Shown: positions 1-6,889 of the stretch, piece by piece | How positions within the stretch are numbered: position 1 is the stretch's first letter | Layout of the letters: each line of letters opens with the position of its first letter | Translations under genes and position numbers: made by a program | DNA from: Nitrospirota bacterium | Lineage (GTDB): Bacteria > Nitrospirota > Thermodesulfovibrionia > Thermodesulfovibrionales > JdFR-85 | Length of the DNA: 16,178 nucleotides | Assembly (NCBI GenBank): GCA_015485235.1 | Contig: WFTX01000338.1 | Location: 1-16,178, forward strand | Direction of reading: 5' to 3' | Notes under the pieces: model-generated | The model's database searches: none | What the model saw: only the letters and a program-made list of their open reading frames with translations | What the model was told of the DNA's origin: nothing

Positions 1-483
1 AAACTTCTCTCAAGAGGGCTTGATAAACTCAGGAGCATTATCACCGACCCCATAATAGTCCTTGAGACCACTGCAGGACAGAGGGGGGACATAGGAGATG
101 AGATCAGGTGGCTTGGGGAGATTTATGCCGAGACAGGGGGAGGTATAATAAAGGGAGTCTGCCTTGATACCTGTCACCTCTTTGCCTCAGGCTATGACAT
201 AGGGCGGCCCGATGAGGTAGAGCGGGTCTTTGATGAACTTGATGAGCACCTCCCGGGTCTTCCCGTCCGGTGTATCCATCTGAACGACTCAAAAACACCG
301 GCAGGCTCACGGAGAGACCGGCACGAGGAGATCGGGAAGGGATATATAGGTGACGAGGGATTCAGGGTCTTTCTCTCTCATCCGAAGGCAGGGGGGATTC
401 CTCTCATCCTTGAGACACCCCGCAGCACTGATGAGGATGACAGGAGAAATATTGCCCGGGTAAGAAGGATCATCTCGGCCTGA
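1..483 (+). CDS. nfo: Endonuclease IV (AP endonuclease), 3' part
   Basis: Frame 1 is open from the left edge to a TGA at 481-483, giving the last 160 residues of a protein normally about 280 long; the start lies outside the window. The enzyme cleaves DNA 5' to abasic sites in base-excision repair and uses a three-metal zinc site in a TIM barrel. Metal ligands of the family are all visible in order: Glu22 in LETTAGQ, Asp56 and His59 in DTCHLFASGYD, His93 in IHLNDSKT, Asp106 and His108 in DRHEEIGKG, and Glu138 in LILETP. They correspond to E145, D179, H182, H216, D229, H231 and E261 of the E. coli enzyme. It converges on the SPOR/TPR gene. The family call is secure. Confidence 0.96.
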   Translation, partial: KLLSRGLDKLRSIITDPIIVLETTAGQRGDIGDEIRWLGEIYAETGGGIIKGVCLDTCHLFASGYDIGRPDEVERVFDELDEHLPGLPVRCIHLNDSKTPAGSRRDRHEEIGKGYIGDEGFRVFLSHPKAGGIPLILETPRSTDEDDRRNIARVRRIISA

Positions 484-500
484 GGGCCTCCCTCGTTATT
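482..500 (+). terminator. Possible terminator of nfo
   Basis: A perfect 5-bp stem, GAGGG at 482-486 and CCCTC at 490-494 with a 3-base loop, overlaps the nfo stop codon and is followed by the T-rich GTTATT. The stem is short and the T-run is weak, so termination here is a guess. It could serve to separate nfo from the convergent gene. Confidence 0.3.
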
Positions 501-525
501 AAGTCATTGAGTCATTGGTCATTTA
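501..525. repeat. Degenerate short tandem repeat
   Basis: Three near-copies of an 8-9 base unit (AGTCATTG, AGTCATTG, GTCATTTA) lie head to tail in the convergent nfo/SPOR gap. The 98-base gap holds no gene. Such drifting TCATTGAG-type repeats look like slippage debris; no function is evident. Confidence 0.5.
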
Positions 526-581
526 GTTATCAGAGTGATTAGATTTCTCAGCCTCGACCTCAACTTGCCCCCGGCCTGTCT

Positions 582-1817
582 TTATTCCTCTATTTTTACC
601 CCCTGTTGTATGAGGTTATAGAGCCTGTCCGCTGACTCAGTGTCCAGGCCCTTCAGCTTCTGGTATATCTCCATCGCCCTGTCGGTCCTGTTTATGCTCA
701 CATATACAGTACCGAGTCCCTCCAGTGCAGATGAGTTCTCCGGATCGATTTCAAGGGCCTTGTTGAATGCATCTATGGCCTGGCGTATCCTTTTCATTGA
801 GATATTCACAAGGCTGTAACCGGCACCAGCATGGTAGTCCGGTACGTCAGGGGCGATATCTATGGCCTTTTTGTACTGCCGGTAGGCCTTGACAGGGTAG
901 TCCATATTCAGCAGGGTGGCGCCGTACCAGGCATGGAGGTCTGAGTTGTCCGGCCATCTCCTGAGTGCCTCCCTGATGAGACCGGCAGCCTTCCCGAAGT
1001 CCCCGTTATAGTATTCAGTGGAGATCTCTTTGAGCTTCCTTGTAAGGGCAGGGTCTTCGCCTGAACGGGCGGTATCACTATCAGAAAGAAACTCGCTGTC
1101 TCCCTTCCCGGGACCTTCAGCCTGGTTTTCAACTCCGGAGGAGGCAGTCCTCTTGTCATCAGAGACCTTGACTATTATGCCGGCAAGGCTGGCTTTGTGT
1201 TTTAGTAGAAACTTCTCAGCCTCCTCATAGCTGGAAAACTCTCCCACCCTTACAGCAAAGTACTGGCCATCCTTATTGATCTCAATAGAGCCACCCACTT
1301 CATCTCCAAGGGTCTTTATGAGAGCATTGAGTTCTCTCACTGCCTGATCAACCTTGAGATACCGGCCTGTCTGAATTGAATAGGAGATCGAAGAGGTGGA
1401 AGCTGAAGTGGTGCCGGGCCTGGATGATGTCTTCAGAGCAGTCCCTTCAAAAAGCCTGTAGTATTTCTCTCTTATATCATCTCTCTGATACAGAACGAAG
1501 GAATCGTGGAACCTCTTTCTGAGCTTTTTCAGGAGCGGCCGGGCTTCCCTGACCGATCCGAACCTGCCCACCCTCACGATGTAATACCTATTTCCCTTCT
1601 CTATCCTCAGGTAGTCCCTCTCTTCGGGTGTGAGACGGTTGGAGAGCATGTCATACATCCGCTCAGCCGATTTAAGCCTCTTGTGAAGGAAGCTTCCTGT
1701 CTGGATGGTATAGAAGCCAGCGAATGCATCACTTGATAAGAACAGGAAGAAAAGGGTAGTGAAGAGGGCTGGTATCATCAGTTTGAAAAAAAAGTTATGC
1801 TTTTTTCGGGATAACAT
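582..1817 (-). CDS. Exported protein with two SPOR domains and TPR repeats
   Basis: 411 residues from the ATG at 1817. Residues 1-33 form a signal peptide: basic MLSRKKHN, a hydrophobic stretch, and an AFA cleavage site before Gly34. Two SPOR-like domains follow, at about 36-115 (begins FYTIQTGSF) and 145-222 (begins YSIQTGRY). Each shows the paired pattern of a starting beta-strand and a YxVRVGxF strand. A low-complexity linker then leads to about three TPR units at roughly 258-400, with characteristic A-x-A-YG and P-x-x-P spacing. SPOR domains bind denuded peptidoglycan glycan strands, and TPRs bind proteins, so a periplasmic envelope scaffold is likely. An upstream in-frame GTG at 1868 has an AGGAAAGG eight bases before it but would put 17 extra residues ahead of the signal peptide. 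I prefer 1817, although that start lacks an SD site. The exact role is unknown. Confidence 0.85.
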   Translation of the reverse strand: MLSRKKHNFFFKLMIPALFTTLFFLFLSSDAFAGFYTIQTGSFLHKRLKSAERMYDMLSNRLTPEERDYLRIEKGNRYYIVRVGRFGSVREARPLLKKLRKRFHDSFVLYQRDDIREKYYRLFEGTALKTSSRPGTTSASTSSISYSIQTGRYLKVDQAVRELNALIKTLGDEVGGSIEINKDGQYFAVRVGEFSSYEEAEKFLLKHKASLAGIIVKVSDDKRTASSGVENQAEGPGKGDSEFLSDSDTARSGEDPALTRKLKEISTEYYNGDFGKAAGLIREALRRWPDNSDLHAWYGATLLNMDYPVKAYRQYKKAIDIAPDVPDYHAGAGYSLVNISMKRIRQAIDAFNKALEIDPENSSALEGLGTVYVSINRTDRAMEIYQKLKGLDTESADRLYNLIQQGVKIEE

Positions 1818-1826
1818 TACAGAGAG

Positions 1827-1832
1827 ATTATA
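1827..1832 (-). promoter_or_regulatory. Candidate -10 box before SPOR/TPR gene
   Basis: A perfect TATAAT on the minus strand lies nine bases before the ATG at 1817. No -35 hexamer is recognisable at 16-18 bases. If it is used, the mRNA leader would be only two or three bases. It would also exclude the upstream GTG start at 1868. Confidence 0.3.
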
Positions 1833-1868
1833 ACCTAACAAAGGGTGCAGTGGGTAGTGGTTATACAC

Positions 1869-2190
1869 TCACAAAGCCTTTCCTGTCTGTTCATTTATCC
1901 GGGGGATCATTAAGTAAACCTTACAATCGCATAAATTCCCGCTTAAAGGCAGGGGGCATGCTTTCAGGATGCCTTCCGGCAAGACCTTGCCGCGCCATGC
2001 ACTGCCTCTGAGGCCACCTGTCCTGAACTTCACTTCCAGAGAGTTCCTGACCTCTGTCTCGAAAACTAAAGCGGAAATATCAATAATCCCCTTGCGTTGG
2101 AAGGCCCGTGAGGGGATTTTAGTCGTATCGACGCCCCCTGCCGGATCTCATGTTTGTGCAACATTAAGGCAAAGAAGACACCCTGGGGGA
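1869..2190. other. 322-base gap with hairpin and open frames, no firm gene
   Basis: This gap lies between pth and the SPOR gene. A minus-strand frame is open from 2147 to a TGA at 1869-1871 (92 residues, containing GVDTTKIPSRAFQRK and further on EVRNSLEVKFRTGGLRG), but it has no ATG until near its end. A plus-strand frame is open from 1918 into the pth 3' end, stopping at 2203-2205. Neither resembles a family I can name, and both overlap. The sequence is not AT-rich, unlike the 11421-11722 gap. It may be a gene remnant, a dispersed repeat or a structured RNA. The hairpin is listed separately. Confidence 0.5.
2085..2118 (+). other. Strand-asymmetric 12-bp hairpin, terminator-like on +
   Basis: AATCCCCTTGCG (2085-2096) can pair with CGTGAGGGGATT (2107-2118) across a 10-base loop. 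Eight outer pairs and two inner pairs are Watson-Crick; the ninth and tenth are U-G and G-U only if the plus strand is transcribed. On the minus strand they become mismatches. The 3' arm runs into TTTT (2117-2120). This is compatible with a rho-independent terminator or a structured RNA on the plus strand, antisense to both neighbouring genes. Confidence 0.45.
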
Positions 2191-2748
2191 TCAGTTGTTT
2201 GAGTGATGCAGGTTCATCGCCCTTTCAAGCCCGAATGAGATGATGTCCAGAGCGGCCCGGGCAGCCCTGCTGACAGCATCGCTGATGGTTTCCCTCTCTG
2301 ACGGAGGTATCCTTTCAAGGACATATATCTCTGCTGGCTTTCCCACGGGCCGTCCGATCCCGATTTTTATACGGTAGAAATCGGCAGTCCCGAGGCTCTC
2401 GATTATGGACTGGACCCCTCTGTGTCCTCCGGAGGAACCGTTTCTTTTGAGTTTGATCTTCCCGGGCGGGAGGTCGAGATCATCGTGTATGACAATCAGG
2501 CCCTCCCGGTCCTTTCCTTGCCGGAAAAAAGGCCTGATGGCTCTGCCGCTCAGGTTCATATATGTGAGGGGTTTAACAAGGACCAGATCATGTCCTTCAT
2601 AAACCACTTCTCCACATTCGTATAGATCTTCTTCTCTGAGTTCTATCCTGAGGATCTCAGAGAGGTGGTCAACCACATCAAAGCCTACGTTATGTCTCGT
2701 CCGGACATAACGTCTTCCAGGATTTCCAAGGCCGGCAATAATCCACAC
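2191..2748 (-). CDS. pth: Peptidyl-tRNA hydrolase
   Basis: 185 residues, the usual length, starting at a GTG at 2748 two bases after the rplY stop. The enzyme releases peptides from tRNAs dropped by stalled ribosomes, in the cytoplasm. Family residues are in place: Asn9 in GLGNPG, the catalytic His19 in TRHNVGF, Asn65 in TYMNLSG, and Asp89 in HDDLDLPPGKIKLK, equivalent to Asp93 of E. coli. GGHRG (107-111) carries Arg where E. coli has Asn. The nearest ATG at 2750 is in another frame, so GTG is the start. Its close coupling to rplY and prs is a common bacterial arrangement. Confidence 0.96.
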   Translation of the reverse strand: MWIIAGLGNPGRRYVRTRHNVGFDVVDHLSEILRIELREEDLYECGEVVYEGHDLVLVKPLTYMNLSGRAIRPFFRQGKDREGLIVIHDDLDLPPGKIKLKRNGSSGGHRGVQSIIESLGTADFYRIKIGIGRPVGKPAEIYVLERIPPSERETISDAVSRAARAALDIISFGLERAMNLHHSNN

Positions 2749-2750
2749 AT

Positions 2751-3410
2751 CTATTCTTCAGACTCGGTTTCTTCCTCTTTCTTGCCCTTCTTGACCACCT
2801 CAGGCTCTGCACCTTCCTCCTCTGCCTCCACTTCCTCTTCTTCCTCGACTTCAGCGGCAGGGACTGTCACAGTAGCCACGGCCTCGTCAGGGTCGTGGAG
2901 AACCCTCACGCCCTCAGGAAAGGAGATCTCGGAGATATGCAGTGTCCGTCCAGCAGCAATCCCGGTGACATCAACCTCTATATGGGGAGGTATGTTGTCG
3001 GGAAGACACTCTATCTCCACTTCCCTGAGCAGTTGCTGAAGAATTCCACCTTCCTTCTTGACTCCTACAGGTTCACCCTCAAGCACCAGTTGTACCGTGA
3101 CTCTCACCTTCTCGGTAAGGGATACTTCATAGAAGTCAGCATGGAGAAGTTCACTCCTGACAGGATCTACCTGGTAGTCCTTCAGCAGGGCGAGCTTTGA
3201 GTTGCCGTCACTGAACTTCAACTCCACCATCATCTGTTCACCAAGAGTGGAGTTTATGAATTTCACAATCTCTCTCCTGTTGATCTTGATGGGCACGGCG
3301 TTGCCTTCCCTGTAAACAACAGCCGGAAGCATGCCGCTCCTCCTTAGGGAACGGGCTGCACCTTTGCCCTTTTCAATCCTCTGTTCGACATCAAGGGAAA
3401 TACGTTCCAT
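2751..3410 (-). CDS. rplY: Large-subunit ribosomal protein bL25, Ctc/TL5 type
   Basis: 219 residues. The N-terminal part (about 1-92) is the 5S-rRNA-binding L25 domain, with GKGAARSLRRSGMLPAVVYR near the start. The middle part (about 100-185) is the TL5 beta-domain, with the typical PPHIEVDVTGIAAGRTLHIS stretch. The last 30 or so residues are a very acidic tail broken by a KKGKK patch, common in long Ctc forms. The protein stabilises the 5S rRNA protuberance of the 50S subunit. The start is fixed by a strong GGAGG five bases before the ATG. It sits 17 bases after prs and 2 bases before pth, so the three genes are probably co-transcribed. Confidence 0.96.
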   Translation of the reverse strand: MERISLDVEQRIEKGKGAARSLRRSGMLPAVVYREGNAVPIKINRREIVKFINSTLGEQMMVELKFSDGNSKLALLKDYQVDPVRSELLHADFYEVSLTEKVRVTVQLVLEGEPVGVKKEGGILQQLLREVEIECLPDNIPPHIEVDVTGIAAGRTLHISEISFPEGVRVLHDPDEAVATVTVPAAEVEEEEEVEAEEEGAEPEVVKKGKKEEETESEE

Positions 3411-3415
3411 TTTTT

Positions 3416-3420
3416 CCTCC
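3416..3420 (-). promoter_or_regulatory. Strong Shine-Dalgarno of rplY
   Basis: GGAGG on the minus strand, followed by five A residues and then ATG, the best ribosome-binding site in the window. It fixes the rplY start. It also shows that this genome uses ordinary SD initiation for internal operon genes. Confidence 0.85.
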
Positions 3421-3427
3421 CTGGGGG

Positions 3428-4372
3428 TTATACAAATAGTGAACTTATTGAGGACTCCTCATGAATCCTCTTGATTGATTCTGCAAAGAGCTTTGCAATG
3501 CTCAGAACTTTAAGTTTACTACACTTTTCCTTTTTACTGTCAAGGGGGATCGTATTGGTAACGATCACCTCTTTAAGAGGTGATTCATTTATCCTTTCAA
3601 GAGCCGGACCTGAGAGCACGGCATGGGTGCAGGCTGCTGAGACACTCAGGGCTCCTTTTTCCATGAGTACATCTGCGGCCTTGACGGTTGTACCTGCAGT
3701 ATCTATCATATCGTCAAGGACAAGGGTGGCCTTTCCCTTTACATCACCGATAACGTTCATGACCTGGGAGACGTTGGCCCTTTCCCGTCTCTTGTCGATT
3801 ATCGCAAGGGAACAGCCGAGTCTCTTTGCAAAGGCCCTCGCCCTCTCCACACCGCCTGCGTCGGGAGATACGATCACAAGGTCTCCGTTGTGATAATTTG
3901 CCCTGATGTAATCAAGGAGCACAGGCATTGCATAGAGGTGGTCCACGGGGATGTCAAAGAAGCCCTGTATCTGGCCTGCATGGAGATCCATGGTAAGGAC
4001 CCTGTCAGCGCCTGCAGTCTCTATCAGGTCGGCAACAAGCTTAGAAGAGATAGGCACCCGGGGCTGGACCTTCCTGTCCTGTCTCCCATAGCCGTAATAG
4101 GGTATTACAGCGGTGATTCGTGAGGCTGACGCCCGTTTGAGGGCATCAATGATCAGAAGGAGTTCCATGATGTTACTGTTCACCGGCGTGCAGGTGGACT
4201 GGATAACAAAGGCATCGGCACCCCTGACATTTTCATTGATCTGGATCATTATCTCGCCATCACTGAAGGTGGTCACTGTAGTATCTGTGAGAGGCTCCTG
4301 TAGTATGGAAGATATCTCTTCAGCAAGGGAACGGTTCGAGTTTCCCGTTAAGAGTTTGATCCCTTCGGGCAT
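3428..4372 (-). CDS. prs: Ribose-phosphate pyrophosphokinase (PRPP synthase)
   Basis: 314 residues, normal for class I enzymes. It makes PRPP from ribose 5-phosphate and ATP for purine, pyrimidine, histidine, tryptophan and NAD synthesis. Visible landmarks are: SDGE (37-40) and ENVRGADAFVIQST near the N-terminus; PYYGYGRQDRK (91-101); VLTMDLHAGQIQGFF with the metal-binding His131; VSPDAGGVERA (168-178); and the PRPP-binding loop LVLDDMIDTAGTT (217-229). The start is supported by AAGGAG seven bases upstream of the ATG. It is the first gene of the prs-rplY-pth set. ispE, often found just upstream, is absent here. Confidence 0.97.
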   Translation of the reverse strand: MPEGIKLLTGNSNRSLAEEISSILQEPLTDTTVTTFSDGEIMIQINENVRGADAFVIQSTCTPVNSNIMELLLIIDALKRASASRITAVIPYYGYGRQDRKVQPRVPISSKLVADLIETAGADRVLTMDLHAGQIQGFFDIPVDHLYAMPVLLDYIRANYHNGDLVIVSPDAGGVERARAFAKRLGCSLAIIDKRRERANVSQVMNVIGDVKGKATLVLDDMIDTAGTTVKAADVLMEKGALSVSAACTHAVLSGPALERINESPLKEVIVTNTIPLDSKKEKCSKLKVLSIAKLFAESIKRIHEESSISSLFV

Positions 4373-4379
4373 GATCGGG

Positions 4380-4396
4380 CTCCTTTCTTATAGGAA
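4380..4396 (-). promoter_or_regulatory. prs ribosome-binding site, possibly in a weak hairpin
   Basis: AAGGAG (4385-4380 on the minus strand) lies seven bases before the prs ATG. In RNA the preceding UUCCU (4396-4392) could pair with AGGAG across a seven-base loop, with one G-U pair, and partly hide the site. Five pairs are weak, so control by this hairpin is only a possibility. The SD site itself is clear. Confidence 0.6.
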
Positions 4397-4415
4397 GAAT
4401 TTGATAAAACAAGAT

Positions 4416-4445
4416 ATTTTAACTTTATTTGAGAGATTCTTGCAA
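4416..4445 (-). promoter_or_regulatory. Candidate sigma-70 promoter of prs
   Basis: On the minus strand TTGCAA (4445-4440) is followed after 18 bases by TAAAAT (4421-4416). These match four and five of six consensus bases. The start of transcription would be near 4409, giving a leader of about 36 bases that includes the SD site. The rest of the 4373-4616 gap shows no tRNA and no convincing gene. Confidence 0.4.
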
Positions 4446-4616
4446 TGGCAGGCCGGAGACCCCAAAATGCCATTTAACTAATCAGTCAGTATTATGGGCG
4501 GAGAAACAGGCGCCAGTCATCATGGCAAACCTTACAGTTGATGGACTGTTTCTCAAGGGCTGGGGGGTGTCCGCTGCCGGCTTTATTGAAGGGAAACCTG
4601 AGCGTATTCTGATGAG

Positions 4617-5411
4617 TTATCTGTGTCTTTCCCCTCCCTGTCTGCTCATGTAGTTAATCAGGTGGATCATTCCTTCAACAAGGAAGATCAGGGATTCGAC
4701 ATCGAGGAAGCGGTCAGCCGTCCTGTCAAAAAGGATCTTCACCCTTGAGCCGCCAGTCTCAGGTTCGTCTTCATCCGTCTTCCAGTACAGAATGAGCATG
4801 GGAACCCTGGGCAGGGCATCGATCAGCCAGGAATGGTCGGCTGTCCTGTCTTCAACGGGACGCGCACCCAGCATCTGAAGTGCCCTTGAGGTCCCCTTGA
4901 AATCAGAATCGAGGGTTTCCCTCAGGGGTTCTTCGCAGTCCCGGACAAAGGAACTCTCCTTTACCATCCCCGACTTTAACTCCGAAAAGGAGACCCAGTC
5001 CCCGGAGGGCTCTCCTATTCCGCCGGTCCTGATGTAATGAAGGATGAGTATCTTTAGCCAGGGGTTAATGTACCCCCTCGTTGTTATCTCCCCGTCAGGT
5101 CTGACCTCATACTCTGTACCAAAGCATCTGATGAAGATGGAACCGTTCCTGAAGTCAGCCCCGATTCTTTTATGGATTTCTTTAAAATCAATATGTTTGA
5201 CTTCATGTCTTAAAGTTTTAATTAAGTTCTCTTTCCAGTCTTCTCCTTTAGCTGAGGCGAGGAATGCTGTCTCATCATCAGAGAGAAGGGGACATTCGGA
5301 AGGGTCTGCCTCACCCTTGATGATGGCAAGGGCAAAGGCCATGCAGGTATTCTGTGGGCATTCGCCGCAGTTCTTGCCTGGAAGTTTCTTATAGACTTCT
5401 ATGGTATTCAT
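4617..5411 (-). CDS. Fe-S cluster-binding DUF3786 protein
   Basis: 264 residues. The N-terminus holds a CxxC-x4-C-x16-C set (Cys15, Cys18, Cys23, Cys40) in the form NCGECPQNTCMAFA. This is the 4Fe-4S domain also found at the start of the corrinoid Fe-S protein large subunit AcsC and in related redox proteins. The remaining 200 residues fit the DUF3786 family: soluble, with no membrane segment, and with FIRCFGTEYEVRPDGEI and LPRVPMLILYWKTDEDEP stretches. The function is unknown; the cluster suggests electron transfer or redox sensing. The start ATG at 5411 is eight bases after the trkH stop, with GAAGGGAAAG before it, so it is the third gene of the trk operon. Confidence 0.82.
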   Translation of the reverse strand: MNTIEVYKKLPGKNCGECPQNTCMAFALAIIKGEADPSECPLLSDDETAFLASAKGEDWKENLIKTLRHEVKHIDFKEIHKRIGADFRNGSIFIRCFGTEYEVRPDGEITTRGYINPWLKILILHYIRTGGIGEPSGDWVSFSELKSGMVKESSFVRDCEEPLRETLDSDFKGTSRALQMLGARPVEDRTADHSWLIDALPRVPMLILYWKTDEDEPETGGSRVKILFDRTADRFLDVESLIFLVEGMIHLINYMSRQGGERHR

Positions 5412-5419
5412 CTTTCCCT

Positions 5420-6868
5420 TCAGCTCCTCCAGAACCTCGGTATGAATAGTATTATAACCGTATAGACCTCAAGTCTGCCTGTGAGCATGCATATCGTCAG
5501 CACCCATTTGGCAAGGGAGGGAAGGGAGGCGTAGTTTTCAGCAGGTCCTGCAGTCCCCAGGGCGGGGCCAACGTTACAGAGCGCTGAGATAACCGTTGTT
5601 GAGGCGGTGATAATGTCTATGCCCTGGGCACTCAGAATGAGGGTTGAAAAGACCCAGATGATTATGAAGAGGAAGACAAAGCCCCAGATGCTTCCAAGCA
5701 CCTCCTTTGGAAGATGGCGGGTGTCGAGTTTCAGGGTGGTTACAGCCCTGGGATGGATGAGCTGGTAGAGTTCCCTGTAGGCCTGCCTGAACATGAGGAG
5801 TATCCTCACCTGCTTCATTCCGCCACCGGTGGATCCGATCATCCCCCCGAAAAACATCAGGACCACAAGTAGCATCTGGGAGAAGTAGGGCCATTTTTCA
5901 TAGTCCGCAGTGGCATATCCGGTAGTGGTCATTATGGATGTGACCTGGAAAAGGCCGTACCGGACCGCCTCAAAGATGCTTTCATAGCCTGTTCTCCAGA
6001 TACTCAGAGATATGAGAAGAACGGCTGCAAGGGTTACCCGTACATAGAACCTGAATTCATCACTGGAGCCGAACCTGCTCAGATCACCCCTGAAGGCATA
6101 GAAGTAGAGGGTATAGTTTACTCCGGCGAGAAACATGAAGACCGAAGCCACCATATCAATGAAGGGGCTCTGGAAATAGGCAAGACTGGTATTTCTGGTT
6201 GAAAACCCGCCTGTTGCAAGAGTGGTAAAGGCATGGGAGACGGCATCGTATATCTCCATGCCCCCTGCATAATAGAGCACTGCCGCCATCACAGTCAACG
6301 ATGTATATATGTACCAGAGGGCCTTGGCAGTATCAATAAGCCTGGGTCTCAGCTTGTCAACGGTAATCTCCGGTACCTCGGCCTTGAAGAGCTGCATTCC
6401 CCCTCCACCAAGGAGAGGGAGCACGGCTATGGAGAAAAGAACTATCCCCATCCCTCCAAGCCACTGGGTGAGGGACCGCCAGAAGAGGATCCCTCTCGGA
6501 GTTCCTTCAATATCTGTAAGCACCGAGGACCCCGTTGTGGTAAAGCCTGCCATTGACTCAAAGTATGCATCTGTCAGGGAGGTGAAGGTGTCACTGAACA
6601 GAAAGGGGAGGGCACCAAAGAAGGCGACAGAAAGCCAGCTCAGGGTTACGACAACAAAGCCGTCTCTGTGGCGGATATCCCTCCTTAGTCCCCGTTTGGT
6701 CAGGGCAAAGATGAGTCCTCCCGAGGCAAAGGATATGCCAAAAGAGAGGAGGAGGGGTATGATATCACCAGAGCCGTAAATTATGGAGATTCCCACAGGC
6801 AGGAGCATGAACAGGCTCACTATCAGGACTATAAAACCCGTCAGGTTGAAGATGGAGAGCCAGTTCAT
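5420..6868 (-). CDS. trkH: Trk/Ktr potassium uptake channel subunit TrkH
   Basis: 482 residues of polytopic membrane protein, close to the family norm. The four pore loops of the TrkH/TrkG/KtrB fold are visible, with filter glycines in TTTGSS (110-115), LATGGFS (217-223), TTTGYAT (314-320) and CNVGPALG (431-438). The third repeat is followed by FFGGMIGSTGGGMKQVRI (339-356), the flexible intramembrane loop region that gates permeation. It takes up K+ across the inner membrane, controlled by the TrkA ring. A GGAGG twelve bases before the ATG supports the start. It lies 21 bases after trkA. Confidence 0.96.
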   Translation of the reverse strand: MNWLSIFNLTGFIVLIVSLFMLLPVGISIIYGSGDIIPLLLSFGISFASGGLIFALTKRGLRRDIRHRDGFVVVTLSWLSVAFFGALPFLFSDTFTSLTDAYFESMAGFTTTGSSVLTDIEGTPRGILFWRSLTQWLGGMGIVLFSIAVLPLLGGGGMQLFKAEVPEITVDKLRPRLIDTAKALWYIYTSLTVMAAVLYYAGGMEIYDAVSHAFTTLATGGFSTRNTSLAYFQSPFIDMVASVFMFLAGVNYTLYFYAFRGDLSRFGSSDEFRFYVRVTLAAVLLISLSIWRTGYESIFEAVRYGLFQVTSIMTTTGYATADYEKWPYFSQMLLVVLMFFGGMIGSTGGGMKQVRILLMFRQAYRELYQLIHPRAVTTLKLDTRHLPKEVLGSIWGFVFLFIIIWVFSTLILSAQGIDIITASTTVISALCNVGPALGTAGPAENYASLPSLAKWVLTICMLTGRLEVYTVIILFIPRFWRS

Positions 6869-6889
6869 GTCTTTAAAGCACCTCCGGTC

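Noticed and set aside
4373..4616. Possible tRNA or ispE remnant before prs
   Set aside because: Checked because tRNA-Gln and ispE often precede prs; no T-loop sequence, acceptor stem or GHMP-kinase motif is present.
4429..4653. Plus-strand 74-residue open frame upstream of prs
   Set aside because: Overlaps the 3' end of the DUF3786 gene and the likely prs promoter, has no SD site and no family match.
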